From the NCBI GenBank assembly GCA_900473175.1, contig UCKM01000029.1, forward strand, positions 38,750-102,749: 64,000 nucleotides of DNA, in the 5' to 3' direction. How positions within the stretch are numbered: position 1 is the stretch's first letter; every line of letters starts with the position of its first letter. The DNA comes from Hyphomicrobiales bacterium. GTDB lineage: Bacteria; Pseudomonadota; Alphaproteobacteria; Rhizobiales; Rhizobiaceae. The position numbers and the translations under genes were made by a program. Below, piece by piece: positions 47,851-55,949 of the stretch. The notes beneath the pieces are model-generated. The model saw nothing but the letters and a program-made list of their open reading frames with translations. It was not told where the DNA came from and ran no database searches.

Positions 47851-49260
47851 CTAAAGCCGTAAGATCTTGCCAGGATTCATGATATTGCCCGGATCGATCG
47901 CCCGCTTGATGGTCTCCATGACATCGACGGCACCGCCAAGCTCTGCGCGCAGGAACTTGATCTTGCCCTGCCCGATGCCATGCTCACCGGTACAGGTACC
48001 GTCCATGGCGATCGCCCGCAGGTTGAGGCGTTCGACGAAGGCTTCGACGTTCTGGATTTCCTTCGGATCTTTTTCATCGAAGAGCACCAATACATGGAAA
48101 TTGCCGTCGCCGGCATGGCCGACAATCGGCGCGATCAGTCCGCTCTTCTCGATATCCTTTTCGGTCTCGACGATGCACTCGGCGAGCCGCGAGATAGGCA
48201 CGCACACATCCGTCGAAAGCGACTGTTTTCCGGGCGCAAGCGTCATGCAGGCAAAGTAGGAATTGTGCCGTGCCGACCAGAGCTTCTCCCGCTCTTCGGC
48301 GTTGGCGGTCCATTTGAATTCTCCGCCGCCATTGGCCGCTGCAATTTCACCGAAGAGGTCGGCCTGTTCCGCCACGCTGCTCTCGCTGCCATGAAATTCA
48401 AGGAAGAGATAGGGTGCGGGCTCGTAGTCGAGCTTGGAATAGGCGATCATCGCCTGCATTTCGAGCTGGTTGACCAGTTCGATGCGCGCCACCGGGATGC
48501 CCATCTGGATCGTTTCAATCACCGCATTGCAGGCACTTTCGAGATCGGGAAAGGCACAGATGCCGCCCGATATTGCTTGGGGGATCCCGTAGAGCTTCAG
48601 TGTCAGCTCGACGATGATACCGAGCGTTCCTTCGGAGCCGATGAGCAGGCGCGTCAGGTCATAGCCCGCCGAGGTCTTCTTGACGCGTTTCGACGTTGTG
48701 ATCAGACGCCCGTCGGGCATGACCGCTTTCAGCGCCAGCACATTCTCGCGCATGGTGCCATAGCGCACCGCGTTCGTTCCGGAAGCGCGCGTGGCGGCCA
48801 TGCCGCCCAGGCTCGCATTGGCGCCGGGATCGATGGGGAAGAACAGCCCGGTATCGCGCAGATATTCGTTGAGCTGCTTGCGCGTAACACCCGGTTCGAT
48901 AACAACATTCAGGTCTTCGCTAAAGACCTTGAGAATCCGGTTCATGCGCGACAGGTCAATCGAGATACCGCCTGCAGGTGCGTTCACCTGTCCTTCAAGG
49001 GATGTGCCCGTTCCAAAGGGGATAACAGGTACCTGCCACTCAGCGCATAGCCGCACCACTTCCTGAACGTCGTCTGCCGATTCCGCGAAGACGACAAGGT
49101 CGGGTGCCTGGTTTGGAACGTAGCTCGTGGTGTGGGCATGTTGCTCGCGAATGGACTTGCCCGATTGCGCGTTGTCGCCGAAGCGTTTCTTGAGAATGGA
49201 TACAACCGTCGCAATTCCGTTCTCGTTGCGCAGCAATGCTCCTGCGTCTGCCAGTGCCAT
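47851..49260 (-). CDS. FAD-linked D-lactate/glycolate-type dehydrogenase
   Basis: 469 residues of the GlcD/D-lactate dehydrogenase (cytochrome) group. The PCMH FAD-binding domain shows PVIPFGTGTSLEGQVNAPAGG and PGANASLGGMAATRASGTNAVRYGTM. The C-terminal domain has HAGDGNFHVLVLFDEKDP and GTCTGEHGIGQGKI, with RAIDPGNIMNPGKIL at the end. It oxidises a 2-hydroxy acid and passes electrons to the respiratory chain; which acid is not decidable. ATG 49260 has GGAG six bases upstream and is preferred over GTG 49272. Confidence 0.92.
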   Translation of the reverse strand: MALADAGALLRNENGIATVVSILKKRFGDNAQSGKSIREQHAHTTSYVPNQAPDLVVFAESADDVQEVVRLCAEWQVPVIPFGTGTSLEGQVNAPAGGISIDLSRMNRILKVFSEDLNVVIEPGVTRKQLNEYLRDTGLFFPIDPGANASLGGMAATRASGTNAVRYGTMRENVLALKAVMPDGRLITTSKRVKKTSAGYDLTRLLIGSEGTLGIIVELTLKLYGIPQAISGGICAFPDLESACNAVIETIQMGIPVARIELVNQLEMQAMIAYSKLDYEPAPYLFLEFHGSESSVAEQADLFGEIAAANGGGEFKWTANAEEREKLWSARHNSYFACMTLAPGKQSLSTDVCVPISRLAECIVETEKDIEKSGLIAPIVGHAGDGNFHVLVLFDEKDPKEIQNVEAFVERLNLRAIAMDGTCTGEHGIGQGKIKFLRAELGGAVDVMETIKRAIDPGNIMNPGKILRL

Positions 49261-49455
49261 TTCAGTCTCCACCCTTCACCGCGCAACAAGGCATGTGCGC
49301 AATCCTACAAAGTCCGGCCGTTTGGTACGCTATGAGCGGCGTTAGGCCAATCTTCGGAGGTCAATCGATCATGATGGCATTTTCGGGGAATGCACGCGAC
49401 TTGTCCAGTTGTAACTCTGTGTGAAGGTGAGAGCGCTTAACACCGCGGCTTGCCG

Positions 49456-49824
49456 TCAATCCTCGCCGCCCTCGTCGTCCTCGTCGGGATGCCAATCGGT
49501 GACCGCAACAAAGCGTTCCTGTTGGCCCGTCTTTTCAAAGACGCTGCCGACCGGCGAATCGAGCAAGGGAATGATGCTCGGATCATAATTGGCGATGGTA
49601 TTGACGTCGAAGATGCCGCTGTTCTCCGGGTCTTCCATATAGTCGTCACTTTCGAAACCGGAGAGGAAGCGCCAGCCGCTGTCGAACTCGTTATCAGGAT
49701 CCTCTCGGTACATGAAGCGCACGGGAAAACCATCTATCGTGATCGTGTCCGTCGCAATGCAGCCGCCATAGTTACGGATCAACGGCCGTATTTCATCTTC
49801 ACTGAGTCGATAGCTCTTTTCCAT
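49456..49824 (-). CDS. DUF2185-family protein (Imm33-like)
   Basis: 122 residues with the DUF2185 signature: GGCIATDTITIDGFPVRFMY, DSGWRFLSGFESDDYM and FDVNTIANYDPSIIPLLDSP. DUF2185 is related to immunity proteins of polymorphic toxin systems (Imm33), but many members stand alone and have no known function. No toxin gene is visible nearby. ATG 49824 is chosen over the TTG two codons earlier. It starts eight bases after the stop of the secreted-protein gene upstream, so they share a transcript. Confidence 0.82.
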   Translation of the reverse strand: MEKSYRLSEDEIRPLIRNYGGCIATDTITIDGFPVRFMYREDPDNEFDSGWRFLSGFESDDYMEDPENSGIFDVNTIANYDPSIIPLLDSPVGSVFEKTGQQERFVAVTDWHPDEDDEGGED

Positions 49825-49832
49825 GCCCAATT

Positions 49833-50786
49833 TTAATTGATCGTCATGGATTTGGCTAGTTTGCGGAAACGATCGGCAAACTTGTCCTTCTCACTACTGC
49901 GCACGATGAGAATCGCACGAACGTAGCGGCTGGTTTCAAAACGGGCGATCTGTGCGACGTAAAGCGGATCGCCGCTTGCGGAGTCCGTCGCACTCCCGTC
50001 GATCTCGACCCATTCTGCACCGTCGGATTCGGAACTTGATTCATTGTCGGACCGGACATCCTTGATACCGGTGAGGGAAGCAAAAGCCTGCTTTGCGAAG
50101 TCCATGCGAGTGGAGGCCTCGGGCGCGGTGTTGAGATTGGACGCGACGATCACCATCGGTTGCGCCGAACTCATCGCCACGTCATTCGCGCCTTCAGTGA
50201 GGAGAAGGGTAGCACCCGCGATGACGCGCACGGGCCGGAAGCCCGCGGTGTCGGTCAATTTGAACGGGAGCGCGGCGATCTGATCATCGAGGCTGGGCGG
50301 CGCCCGGACTGTGATGGTGCGCAGAGCCTTGTCGACGTCGTCATCCGACAAGCCCCCCTCAACGCCCTCGGGAATTTGTACCGTGATCATGCCCGTTGTG
50401 GTTTGGGCGCCAACGAGCACGATCCACTTACGGTATTTGATGCCCGCTGCGACCTGGCTGCCGCGAATGAGCTTGGATACGACAGAACCTTGAACCGGCC
50501 AATCTACAGGCGGTCCACCCGCCTCGATGCCGGTCTCGCGCAAACCCTCTGGATTGAACTTCGCGGCAAGCGTTGCATAGGCGTCTACTGGCATTTCCGT
50601 GACGACGATGGATGTACCCTTGGCTGCATCCTCGAACCCGCTGAAGCTGGAAGAAAGGACCATGCCCGGCGGAGGCACGAGCCCGATGCCCGAGCCGCCT
50701 GGGAACACCACGTCCTGTGCCCGGCCTGGCTGAATGCCGGCAAGCAGCAAGAACAAAAGACAGAGAGAGATGGTGACCAATCGCAT
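49833..50786 (-). CDS. Exported protein of unknown function (317 aa)
   Basis: A signal peptide (MRLVTISLCLLFLLLAGI, cleavage near GRAQ) precedes a soluble, probably periplasmic protein. Landmarks are FPGGSGIGLVPPPGMVLSSS, WIVLVGAQTTTGMITVQIP and ILIVRSSEKDKFADRFRKLA. I recognise the general type as conserved hypothetical in rhizobia but know no activity. It precedes the DUF2185 gene by eight bases. No catalytic motif is apparent. Confidence 0.8.
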   Translation of the reverse strand: MRLVTISLCLLFLLLAGIQPGRAQDVVFPGGSGIGLVPPPGMVLSSSFSGFEDAAKGTSIVVTEMPVDAYATLAAKFNPEGLRETGIEAGGPPVDWPVQGSVVSKLIRGSQVAAGIKYRKWIVLVGAQTTTGMITVQIPEGVEGGLSDDDVDKALRTITVRAPPSLDDQIAALPFKLTDTAGFRPVRVIAGATLLLTEGANDVAMSSAQPMVIVASNLNTAPEASTRMDFAKQAFASLTGIKDVRSDNESSSESDGAEWVEIDGSATDSASGDPLYVAQIARFETSRYVRAILIVRSSEKDKFADRFRKLAKSMTIN

Positions 50787-50867
50787 CGGATCGTTCCTAA
50801 CTTATATTGCGATCAGAAGTAGTGCTCCTTGAACAATCCCGCAAGCGTTTGGTTTGATTGTCGTTTC

Positions 50868-51755
50868 TCAGCTCAGGTTCTTCTTGAAGAACGCCACGGT
50901 CCGGCTCCAGGCGAGATCTGCCGCCTTCTTGTCATAGCGCGCTTCCGAGGTGTCATTGTTGAATGCATGATTAGCGCCCTCATAAACATAGATCTCGAAG
51001 GTCTTTCCGTTCTCTTCAAGCGCCTTCTTGTAGGCATCGATACCGGCGTTGATACGCGTATCGAGGCCGGCATAATGCAGCAGCAGCGGCGCCTTGATCT
51101 TCGCTACATCCTCGGCTTTCGGCTGACGGCCGTAATAGGCGACCCCTGCCCCGAGATCCGGCGCATTGACCGCGAGATCATTGACCAGCCCCCCGCCCCA
51201 GCAGAAGCCGACCACGCCGACCTTGCCATTGGTCGCCTTTTCGGCCTTGAGAAACGCGATCGTGGCAATGCCCTCGTCGATCGGCGTCTCTGCGTCAAGG
51301 GCGCCGATCATATCGCGGGCCTTGTCCTCGTCGGCAGGCGTGCCCCCGGCAGATGAAAGGAGATCGGGGGCAAGCGCAACAAATCCCTCAAGCGCGATGC
51401 GGCGCGCAACATCGCGAATGTGGTCGTTAAGGCCCCGATTCTCGTGAATGACGATGACCGCAGGCAGCGGCCCCGAGGCATCGGCGGGACTTGCCCTATA
51501 CCCTTTAATGTCGCCCTTCGGCCCCGGATAGACGACATCCTTGGTGCGCAGCCTTTTGTCGTCTGCGGCAATCATGGCGGCACTTGCTGAATTTGCCGCC
51601 AGCATCGGTGCAATGATGGCGGCAGCAGCGCCAGAGCCGGCAAGCTTGGTCAGCTTGTCCATGAATGAGCGGCGGTCGAGCGTCAGATGCGTATATTCAT
51701 CATAGGCGTCGACCATGGCCTGCGTGATTTTCGGAATGGTGTTGGGCTCGCTCAT
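50868..51755 (-). CDS. Tat-exported dienelactone hydrolase-family protein
   Basis: 295 residues. The first 60 residues contain a twin-arginine signal, LDRRSFMDKLTKLAGSGAAA, after an unusually long cytoplasmic N-tail of about 27 residues. The hydrolase domain has the Cys nucleophile in VGFCWGGG, the Asp near LHYAGLDTRI and the His in ANHAFNND, the dienelactone hydrolase triad. VIVIHENRGLNDHIRDVARR is also typical. The substrate in the periplasm is unknown. The gene stands alone between the secreted-protein gene and the EamA exporter. Confidence 0.9.
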   Translation of the reverse strand: MSEPNTIPKITQAMVDAYDEYTHLTLDRRSFMDKLTKLAGSGAAAAIIAPMLAANSASAAMIAADDKRLRTKDVVYPGPKGDIKGYRASPADASGPLPAVIVIHENRGLNDHIRDVARRIALEGFVALAPDLLSSAGGTPADEDKARDMIGALDAETPIDEGIATIAFLKAEKATNGKVGVVGFCWGGGLVNDLAVNAPDLGAGVAYYGRQPKAEDVAKIKAPLLLHYAGLDTRINAGIDAYKKALEENGKTFEIYVYEGANHAFNNDTSEARYDKKAADLAWSRTVAFFKKNLS

Positions 51756-51803
51756 GGCAGCTTCCTCCAGGGATTGGGGAGGACGAGGCGCTGACTGTTC
51801 GCT

Positions 51804-52715
51804 TCACCTCTTGAGGCGATGCGAAAGAATACCGGTGGAAAGGGCAACGCCAAGTCCGGTGATCAATGCTGCGGCAATCTCCCAGACGCCGACCGGTTCG
51901 TCAAGAAAGACCGCACCACCCAGGCCTGCAAGAACCGGGGTGAGCGCACTGAAAGCCGCGGCCTGGCTGCCACCGAGCGAGCGCACGGCAATGCCATAGG
52001 CGAGCATCGCAGCAAGGCCGGACAGGACACCCTGGCTGAGGAATTGCAGGCCGATTTCCGGCAGCGGTGCTTCGAGGATCGTGGTACCGAACACAATGGC
52101 GAGGCCGACATGGATCAGGAACGACCACACGGCGATCAGCGCGCCGCCTTCGAGGGCCGAGAGGCCGGAGCGTTTGAAGGCATGCGTATAACCAGCCCAG
52201 AGCAACGCACCAAGCGGCAGCAAGGTGAAGCTGATCCAGGAAATGTCGTGATGGTCGAGTGCAACGACCAAGAGGATGGCGAGACCGGCAACGATCGCCG
52301 CAAGACCAAGGCAACGCGTAAGGTCCGGTCGCTCGCCAAACACAAGAACGCCGATCAACGCGGCGGCAAGCGGCATCGAACCGCCAAGGAGGACTCCAAC
52401 GGCCGAGGCGGGCGTCGAATGAATGGCAAATGTCGTGACCTGAAAGAACAAAGCGCCAGCGCCGCAGACCATGATCACCAGGAGCACGCGCGGAGCGTTG
52501 CGGGGGATGAGGCCAATCTTGAGCCACACGGGAGACAGGACAAGCGCCGGCACGCCATAGCGGATGAGGCCGAGATCGATCGTGCCGAGATGCGTGCCAC
52601 TGCTGTGGCGTGTGGCGATGATCCAGGTGGCCCAGATGAAGACCGTGACCAGAGCACCGGCGTAACCTGCACCAAGGGAATTGGATTTCTTCATTTCCGG
52701 GGCGAGAGCAACCAT
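51804..52715 (-). CDS. EamA/DMT-family transporter
   Basis: 303 residues with ten hydrophobic segments in two EamA repeats. Marks are GALVTVFIWATWIIATR near the start, ALIGVLVFGERPDLTRCLG at the first repeat end, and GGAVFLDEPVGVWEIAAALI at the second. The family exports metabolites such as amino acids. It is divergent from an Lrp-type regulator 155 bases away, so that regulator probably controls it, as in other Lrp-exporter pairs. Confidence 0.9.
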   Translation of the reverse strand: MVALAPEMKKSNSLGAGYAGALVTVFIWATWIIATRHSSGTHLGTIDLGLIRYGVPALVLSPVWLKIGLIPRNAPRVLLVIMVCGAGALFFQVTTFAIHSTPASAVGVLLGGSMPLAAALIGVLVFGERPDLTRCLGLAAIVAGLAILLVVALDHHDISWISFTLLPLGALLWAGYTHAFKRSGLSALEGGALIAVWSFLIHVGLAIVFGTTILEAPLPEIGLQFLSQGVLSGLAAMLAYGIAVRSLGGSQAAAFSALTPVLAGLGGAVFLDEPVGVWEIAAALITGLGVALSTGILSHRLKR

Positions 52716-52736
52716 TGAAGTTTCCTTTCAATCCGT

Positions 52737-52750
52737 CCGAAGTTGTTCGG
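52737..52750. promoter_or_regulatory. Palindrome between EamA and Lrp genes
   Basis: CCGAA-GTTG-TTCGG, with TTTCAA and TTGAAA further out on either side (52726 and 52751), lies 22 bases before the exporter start. It is a candidate Lrp/AsnC-type operator. Confidence 0.4.
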
Positions 52751-52869
52751 TTGAAATGAACCATACTACCGATGCCTCGAGCATGTCCTTGCAAGTTCAT
52801 GCCACTTGAAATACGGTTTCAGCAATTTTCAGGAAGATTTGAGGCCAATGCAGGTGGAATATATCAAGT

Positions 52870-53331
52870 ATGGACAAATTTGATATTGGGATACTTGAGG
52901 CATTGCAGGAGGATGCGCGGGCGACAAATGTGGAGATTGCGGAGCGCGTCAACCTTTCGCCATCGCCCTGCCTGCGCAGGATTCGCAACCTTGAAAAATC
53001 CGGTGTCATACGCGGCTACCGGGCCGATATCGACCGAAAGCAGGTCGGGCTTGGCCTGACGGTGTTTGTCGAGATCAAGGTCGGGCTGCACAGCCGAGAA
53101 AATTCGGAGGCGCAACAGGCGGCCCTTCTGTCCATGCCGGAAGTGACAGCGGCATTCCTCATTTCGGGGACAGCGGATTTCCTGGCGGAAGTCGTTGTCG
53201 AGGACCTCAGCGCCTATGAACGATTCCTGACAGATAAGCTCCTTGTCCTGCCGGGAGTTGCGGACATACGTTCAAATTTTGCCATCCGCACGGTGAAGAC
53301 GGGAGCGCCGCTGAAGCTTCCTCGGCGTTGA
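52870..53331 (+). CDS. Lrp/AsnC-family regulator
   Basis: 153 residues: N-terminal helix-turn-helix DIGILEALQEDARATNVEIAERVNLSPSPCLRRIRNLEKSGVIRGY, then the RAM/AsnC ligand domain (LTVFVEIKVGLH ... VTAAFLISGTADFLAEVVVE). It binds DNA as an octamer-forming protein and usually senses an amino acid. The divergent EamA exporter is the likely target. It converges on the PQQ dehydrogenase gene with a 34-base gap. Confidence 0.92.
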   Translation: MDKFDIGILEALQEDARATNVEIAERVNLSPSPCLRRIRNLEKSGVIRGYRADIDRKQVGLGLTVFVEIKVGLHSRENSEAQQAALLSMPEVTAAFLISGTADFLAEVVVEDLSAYERFLTDKLLVLPGVADIRSNFAIRTVKTGAPLKLPRR

Positions 53332-53365
53332 CGGCGGGGCCTGGCGTCAGTTCTCGAGCTTTCCA

Positions 53366-55702
53366 CTATTTAGGCAGCGTATAGGCCACCACATAATCAC
53401 CGGGCTTCGTGCCAACCGAGCCGTGACCCCCAGCGACGATGAGCACATATTGCTTGCCGTCCGCCAGCGCGTAGGTCATGGGGGTTGACTGGCCTCCGGC
53501 AGGGAGGCGAGCTTGCCACAATTGCTTGCCGCTGGTGAGATCATAGGCGCGCAAATAATCATCGACAGCCGCGCCAAGAAACGCCACGCCGCCAGCAGTG
53601 ATCATCGGCCCGCCTATACCGGGAACGCCCACCTTGAAAGGCAGCGGCAGCGGCGATGAATCGCGCACGGTGCCGTTTCGATGCATGTAGGCGATCTTGC
53701 CGTTGCGCAAATCCGCACCCGCGACATAGCCCCATGGCGGCGCCTGGCATGGCAGGCCAAGCGGCGAGACGAACGGCCCCAGGATGACGGCGTAAGGCGC
53801 GCCCTCGTTGCGATTGAGGCCCTGTTCGCTACCCTTGGCGTTGCCCGGCGGCGGCACGTCGGCGCGCGGCACGAGCCTTGATGTGAAGGCGAGATAGGTG
53901 GGCATGCCGAACATGACCTGTCGCGCCGGATCGACAGCGACAGCGCCCCAGTTGAACACGCCGAAATTGCCGGGATAGATCAGCGATCCCTGCAGCGAAG
54001 GAGGCGTATAGCGGCCCTCATAGCGCAGCCTGTGAAACGCGATGCGGCAGGCGAGCTGGTCGAACATCGAAACGCCCCACATGTTCCTGCCAGTCAGCGG
54101 CTGCGGCATGAAGGTCAAGCCTGAAAACGGCTGTGTCGGTGCAGTGAAATCGCCTTCGATGGCACCCGTCGGTGCCGGCACTTCATTGATCGGCAGGATC
54201 GGCTCGCCTGTGCGCCGGTTGAGAACGTAGATGTCGCCCTGCTTGGTCGGACCCACCAGGGCGGGGACCGAGCCGGTTGCCGTGTTGATATCGACGAGCG
54301 ACGGCTGAGCCGGTATGTCCATATCCCAAAGATCGTGGTGCACGGTCTGTCGCACCCAGCGCATCTGGCCGGAATTCAGATCAAGCGCAACGATCGAGGA
54401 CGAAAATTTCTCGACATTCTCACTGCGCCCTGCTCCGAGCTGGTCCGGCGTCTGGTTGCCGAGCGGCACATAGAGGAGACCAAGCTTTTCATCGACACTA
54501 GAGACCGACCAGCTGTTGGGCGAATTGTGGGTATAGGTCTGCCCCTCCGGCAAGGGCGTCGTCACATCGGGGTTGCCGGAATCCCAGTTCCAGATCAGCG
54601 CACCTGTGTTGATGTCGAATGCACGAATGACGCCGGATTGTTCATGGATTGAATAATTGTCATTGACCGCGCCACCGACGATGATCTTGCCTGCCGCAAT
54701 GACGGGCGGCGAGGTGGAATAGTAATAACCTGCCGGATTGTAAGGCATGCCCTGTTCGAGATGGATGGTCCCCTTGTCGCCGAAAGACGGGCAGATTTGC
54801 CCATTGGCGGCGTCGAGCGCGATCAGCCGCGCATCGGAAGTCGGCAGGTAGACCCGCTCCGCGCAGGGCTGGCCGGCGGCGAGGTTCGGATCGGCGTAGT
54901 AGGAGACGCCGCGGCAGGTCTGGTGCTGGCGGTCCGGGTTCAAACCTACATTGGGATCGAACTTCCATTTCTCCTTGCCGGTCGCGGCATCGAGCGCGAT
55001 GGCCCAGTTGTGCGGCGTGCAAAGGTAAAGCGTGTCGCGCACTTTCAGCGGCGTCACCTGATACGTGGTTTCGCCAATGTCGTCCCGGAGCTTGACGTCG
55101 CCGGTCTGATACTGCCAGGCAAGCTGCAATGTACCGGCGTTTTCCGGCGTGATCTGCTTGAGCGGCGAATAGCGCTGACCATAGGGCGTGCGGCCATATT
55201 GGTGCCAATCGCCATCCGGTACGTTCCCGCCAAGATCAGGCGTCGGAACAATGACTTCCTTGCTAAGTTCGCCCGTGATTTCCAGCGGGTCGCTGGTCAT
55301 CGAATAGCCGGCAACGCCAATGCCTGCGAGCACGGCGACAGCCAGCGGTATGGCAGGCAGCCAATCGGAAGGCGACCTGTCCTCTTCCTCATTCAACTCG
55401 CGGCGTATCCAGGGCGTGAGCAGCCAGAGCCCGAGCAGCATGATGACGCCGCCGCGCGGCGCGAGTTGCCACCAGTCGAACCCGATTTCCCATATCGCCC
55501 AGCCGAGGGTTCCAATCACCAGGACCGCGAAGACGATCAACGCGGAACTGCGCTTGCGAAAGAGCAAAATGGAGGTAATGAGAAACGCCAGGGCCGCCAG
55601 AACGTAATACCAGCTGCCACCAAGGATGACGAGCCAGACACCGCCCACGCCGAGGGCCGCTGCAATCAGGAGGAATATCAGAGCCGTCAGAGTGATTGCC
55701 AT
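53366..55702 (-). CDS. gcd: Membrane-bound PQQ-dependent glucose-type dehydrogenase
   Basis: 778 residues. Five hydrophobic segments occupy about residues 1-145. The periplasmic eight-bladed propeller begins GDWHQYGRTPYGQRYSPLKQ and contains HQTCRGVSYY, HNSPNSWSVSSVDEKLGLLYVP and GGVAFLGAAVDDYLRAYDL. This is the glucose/quinate/shikimate dehydrogenase family; glucose oxidation to gluconate with ubiquinone as acceptor is the likeliest activity. No pqq synthesis genes are in the window. It is a single gene with its own promoter region (55703-55949). Confidence 0.9.
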   Translation of the reverse strand: MAITLTALIFLLIAAALGVGGVWLVILGGSWYYVLAALAFLITSILLFRKRSSALIVFAVLVIGTLGWAIWEIGFDWWQLAPRGGVIMLLGLWLLTPWIRRELNEEEDRSPSDWLPAIPLAVAVLAGIGVAGYSMTSDPLEITGELSKEVIVPTPDLGGNVPDGDWHQYGRTPYGQRYSPLKQITPENAGTLQLAWQYQTGDVKLRDDIGETTYQVTPLKVRDTLYLCTPHNWAIALDAATGKEKWKFDPNVGLNPDRQHQTCRGVSYYADPNLAAGQPCAERVYLPTSDARLIALDAANGQICPSFGDKGTIHLEQGMPYNPAGYYYSTSPPVIAAGKIIVGGAVNDNYSIHEQSGVIRAFDINTGALIWNWDSGNPDVTTPLPEGQTYTHNSPNSWSVSSVDEKLGLLYVPLGNQTPDQLGAGRSENVEKFSSSIVALDLNSGQMRWVRQTVHHDLWDMDIPAQPSLVDINTATGSVPALVGPTKQGDIYVLNRRTGEPILPINEVPAPTGAIEGDFTAPTQPFSGLTFMPQPLTGRNMWGVSMFDQLACRIAFHRLRYEGRYTPPSLQGSLIYPGNFGVFNWGAVAVDPARQVMFGMPTYLAFTSRLVPRADVPPPGNAKGSEQGLNRNEGAPYAVILGPFVSPLGLPCQAPPWGYVAGADLRNGKIAYMHRNGTVRDSSPLPLPFKVGVPGIGGPMITAGGVAFLGAAVDDYLRAYDLTSGKQLWQARLPAGGQSTPMTYALADGKQYVLIVAGGHGSVGTKPGDYVVAYTLPK

Positions 55703-55949
55703 GGTAGGAAGTCCTTTTCCAAGCTCAATCAGGATCGAAGACCCGGCATGCGGCTGCGAACGCGCCTGCGGTTGCCAGAGTCTGCTCTAGCTAAAATGCG
55801 TAAGCCTTTAATATGGCTGATGCAATATCGACGTTGGGATAATTCAACCGCAAGTTTCAGGGGCAAAACAGCGCCCCACGGTTTGGCCGTTCTCTTTTTG
55901 TATCGCATTTATCTGGTTTTTCGGTCCCGAATCATTACATTGGGTTCAA

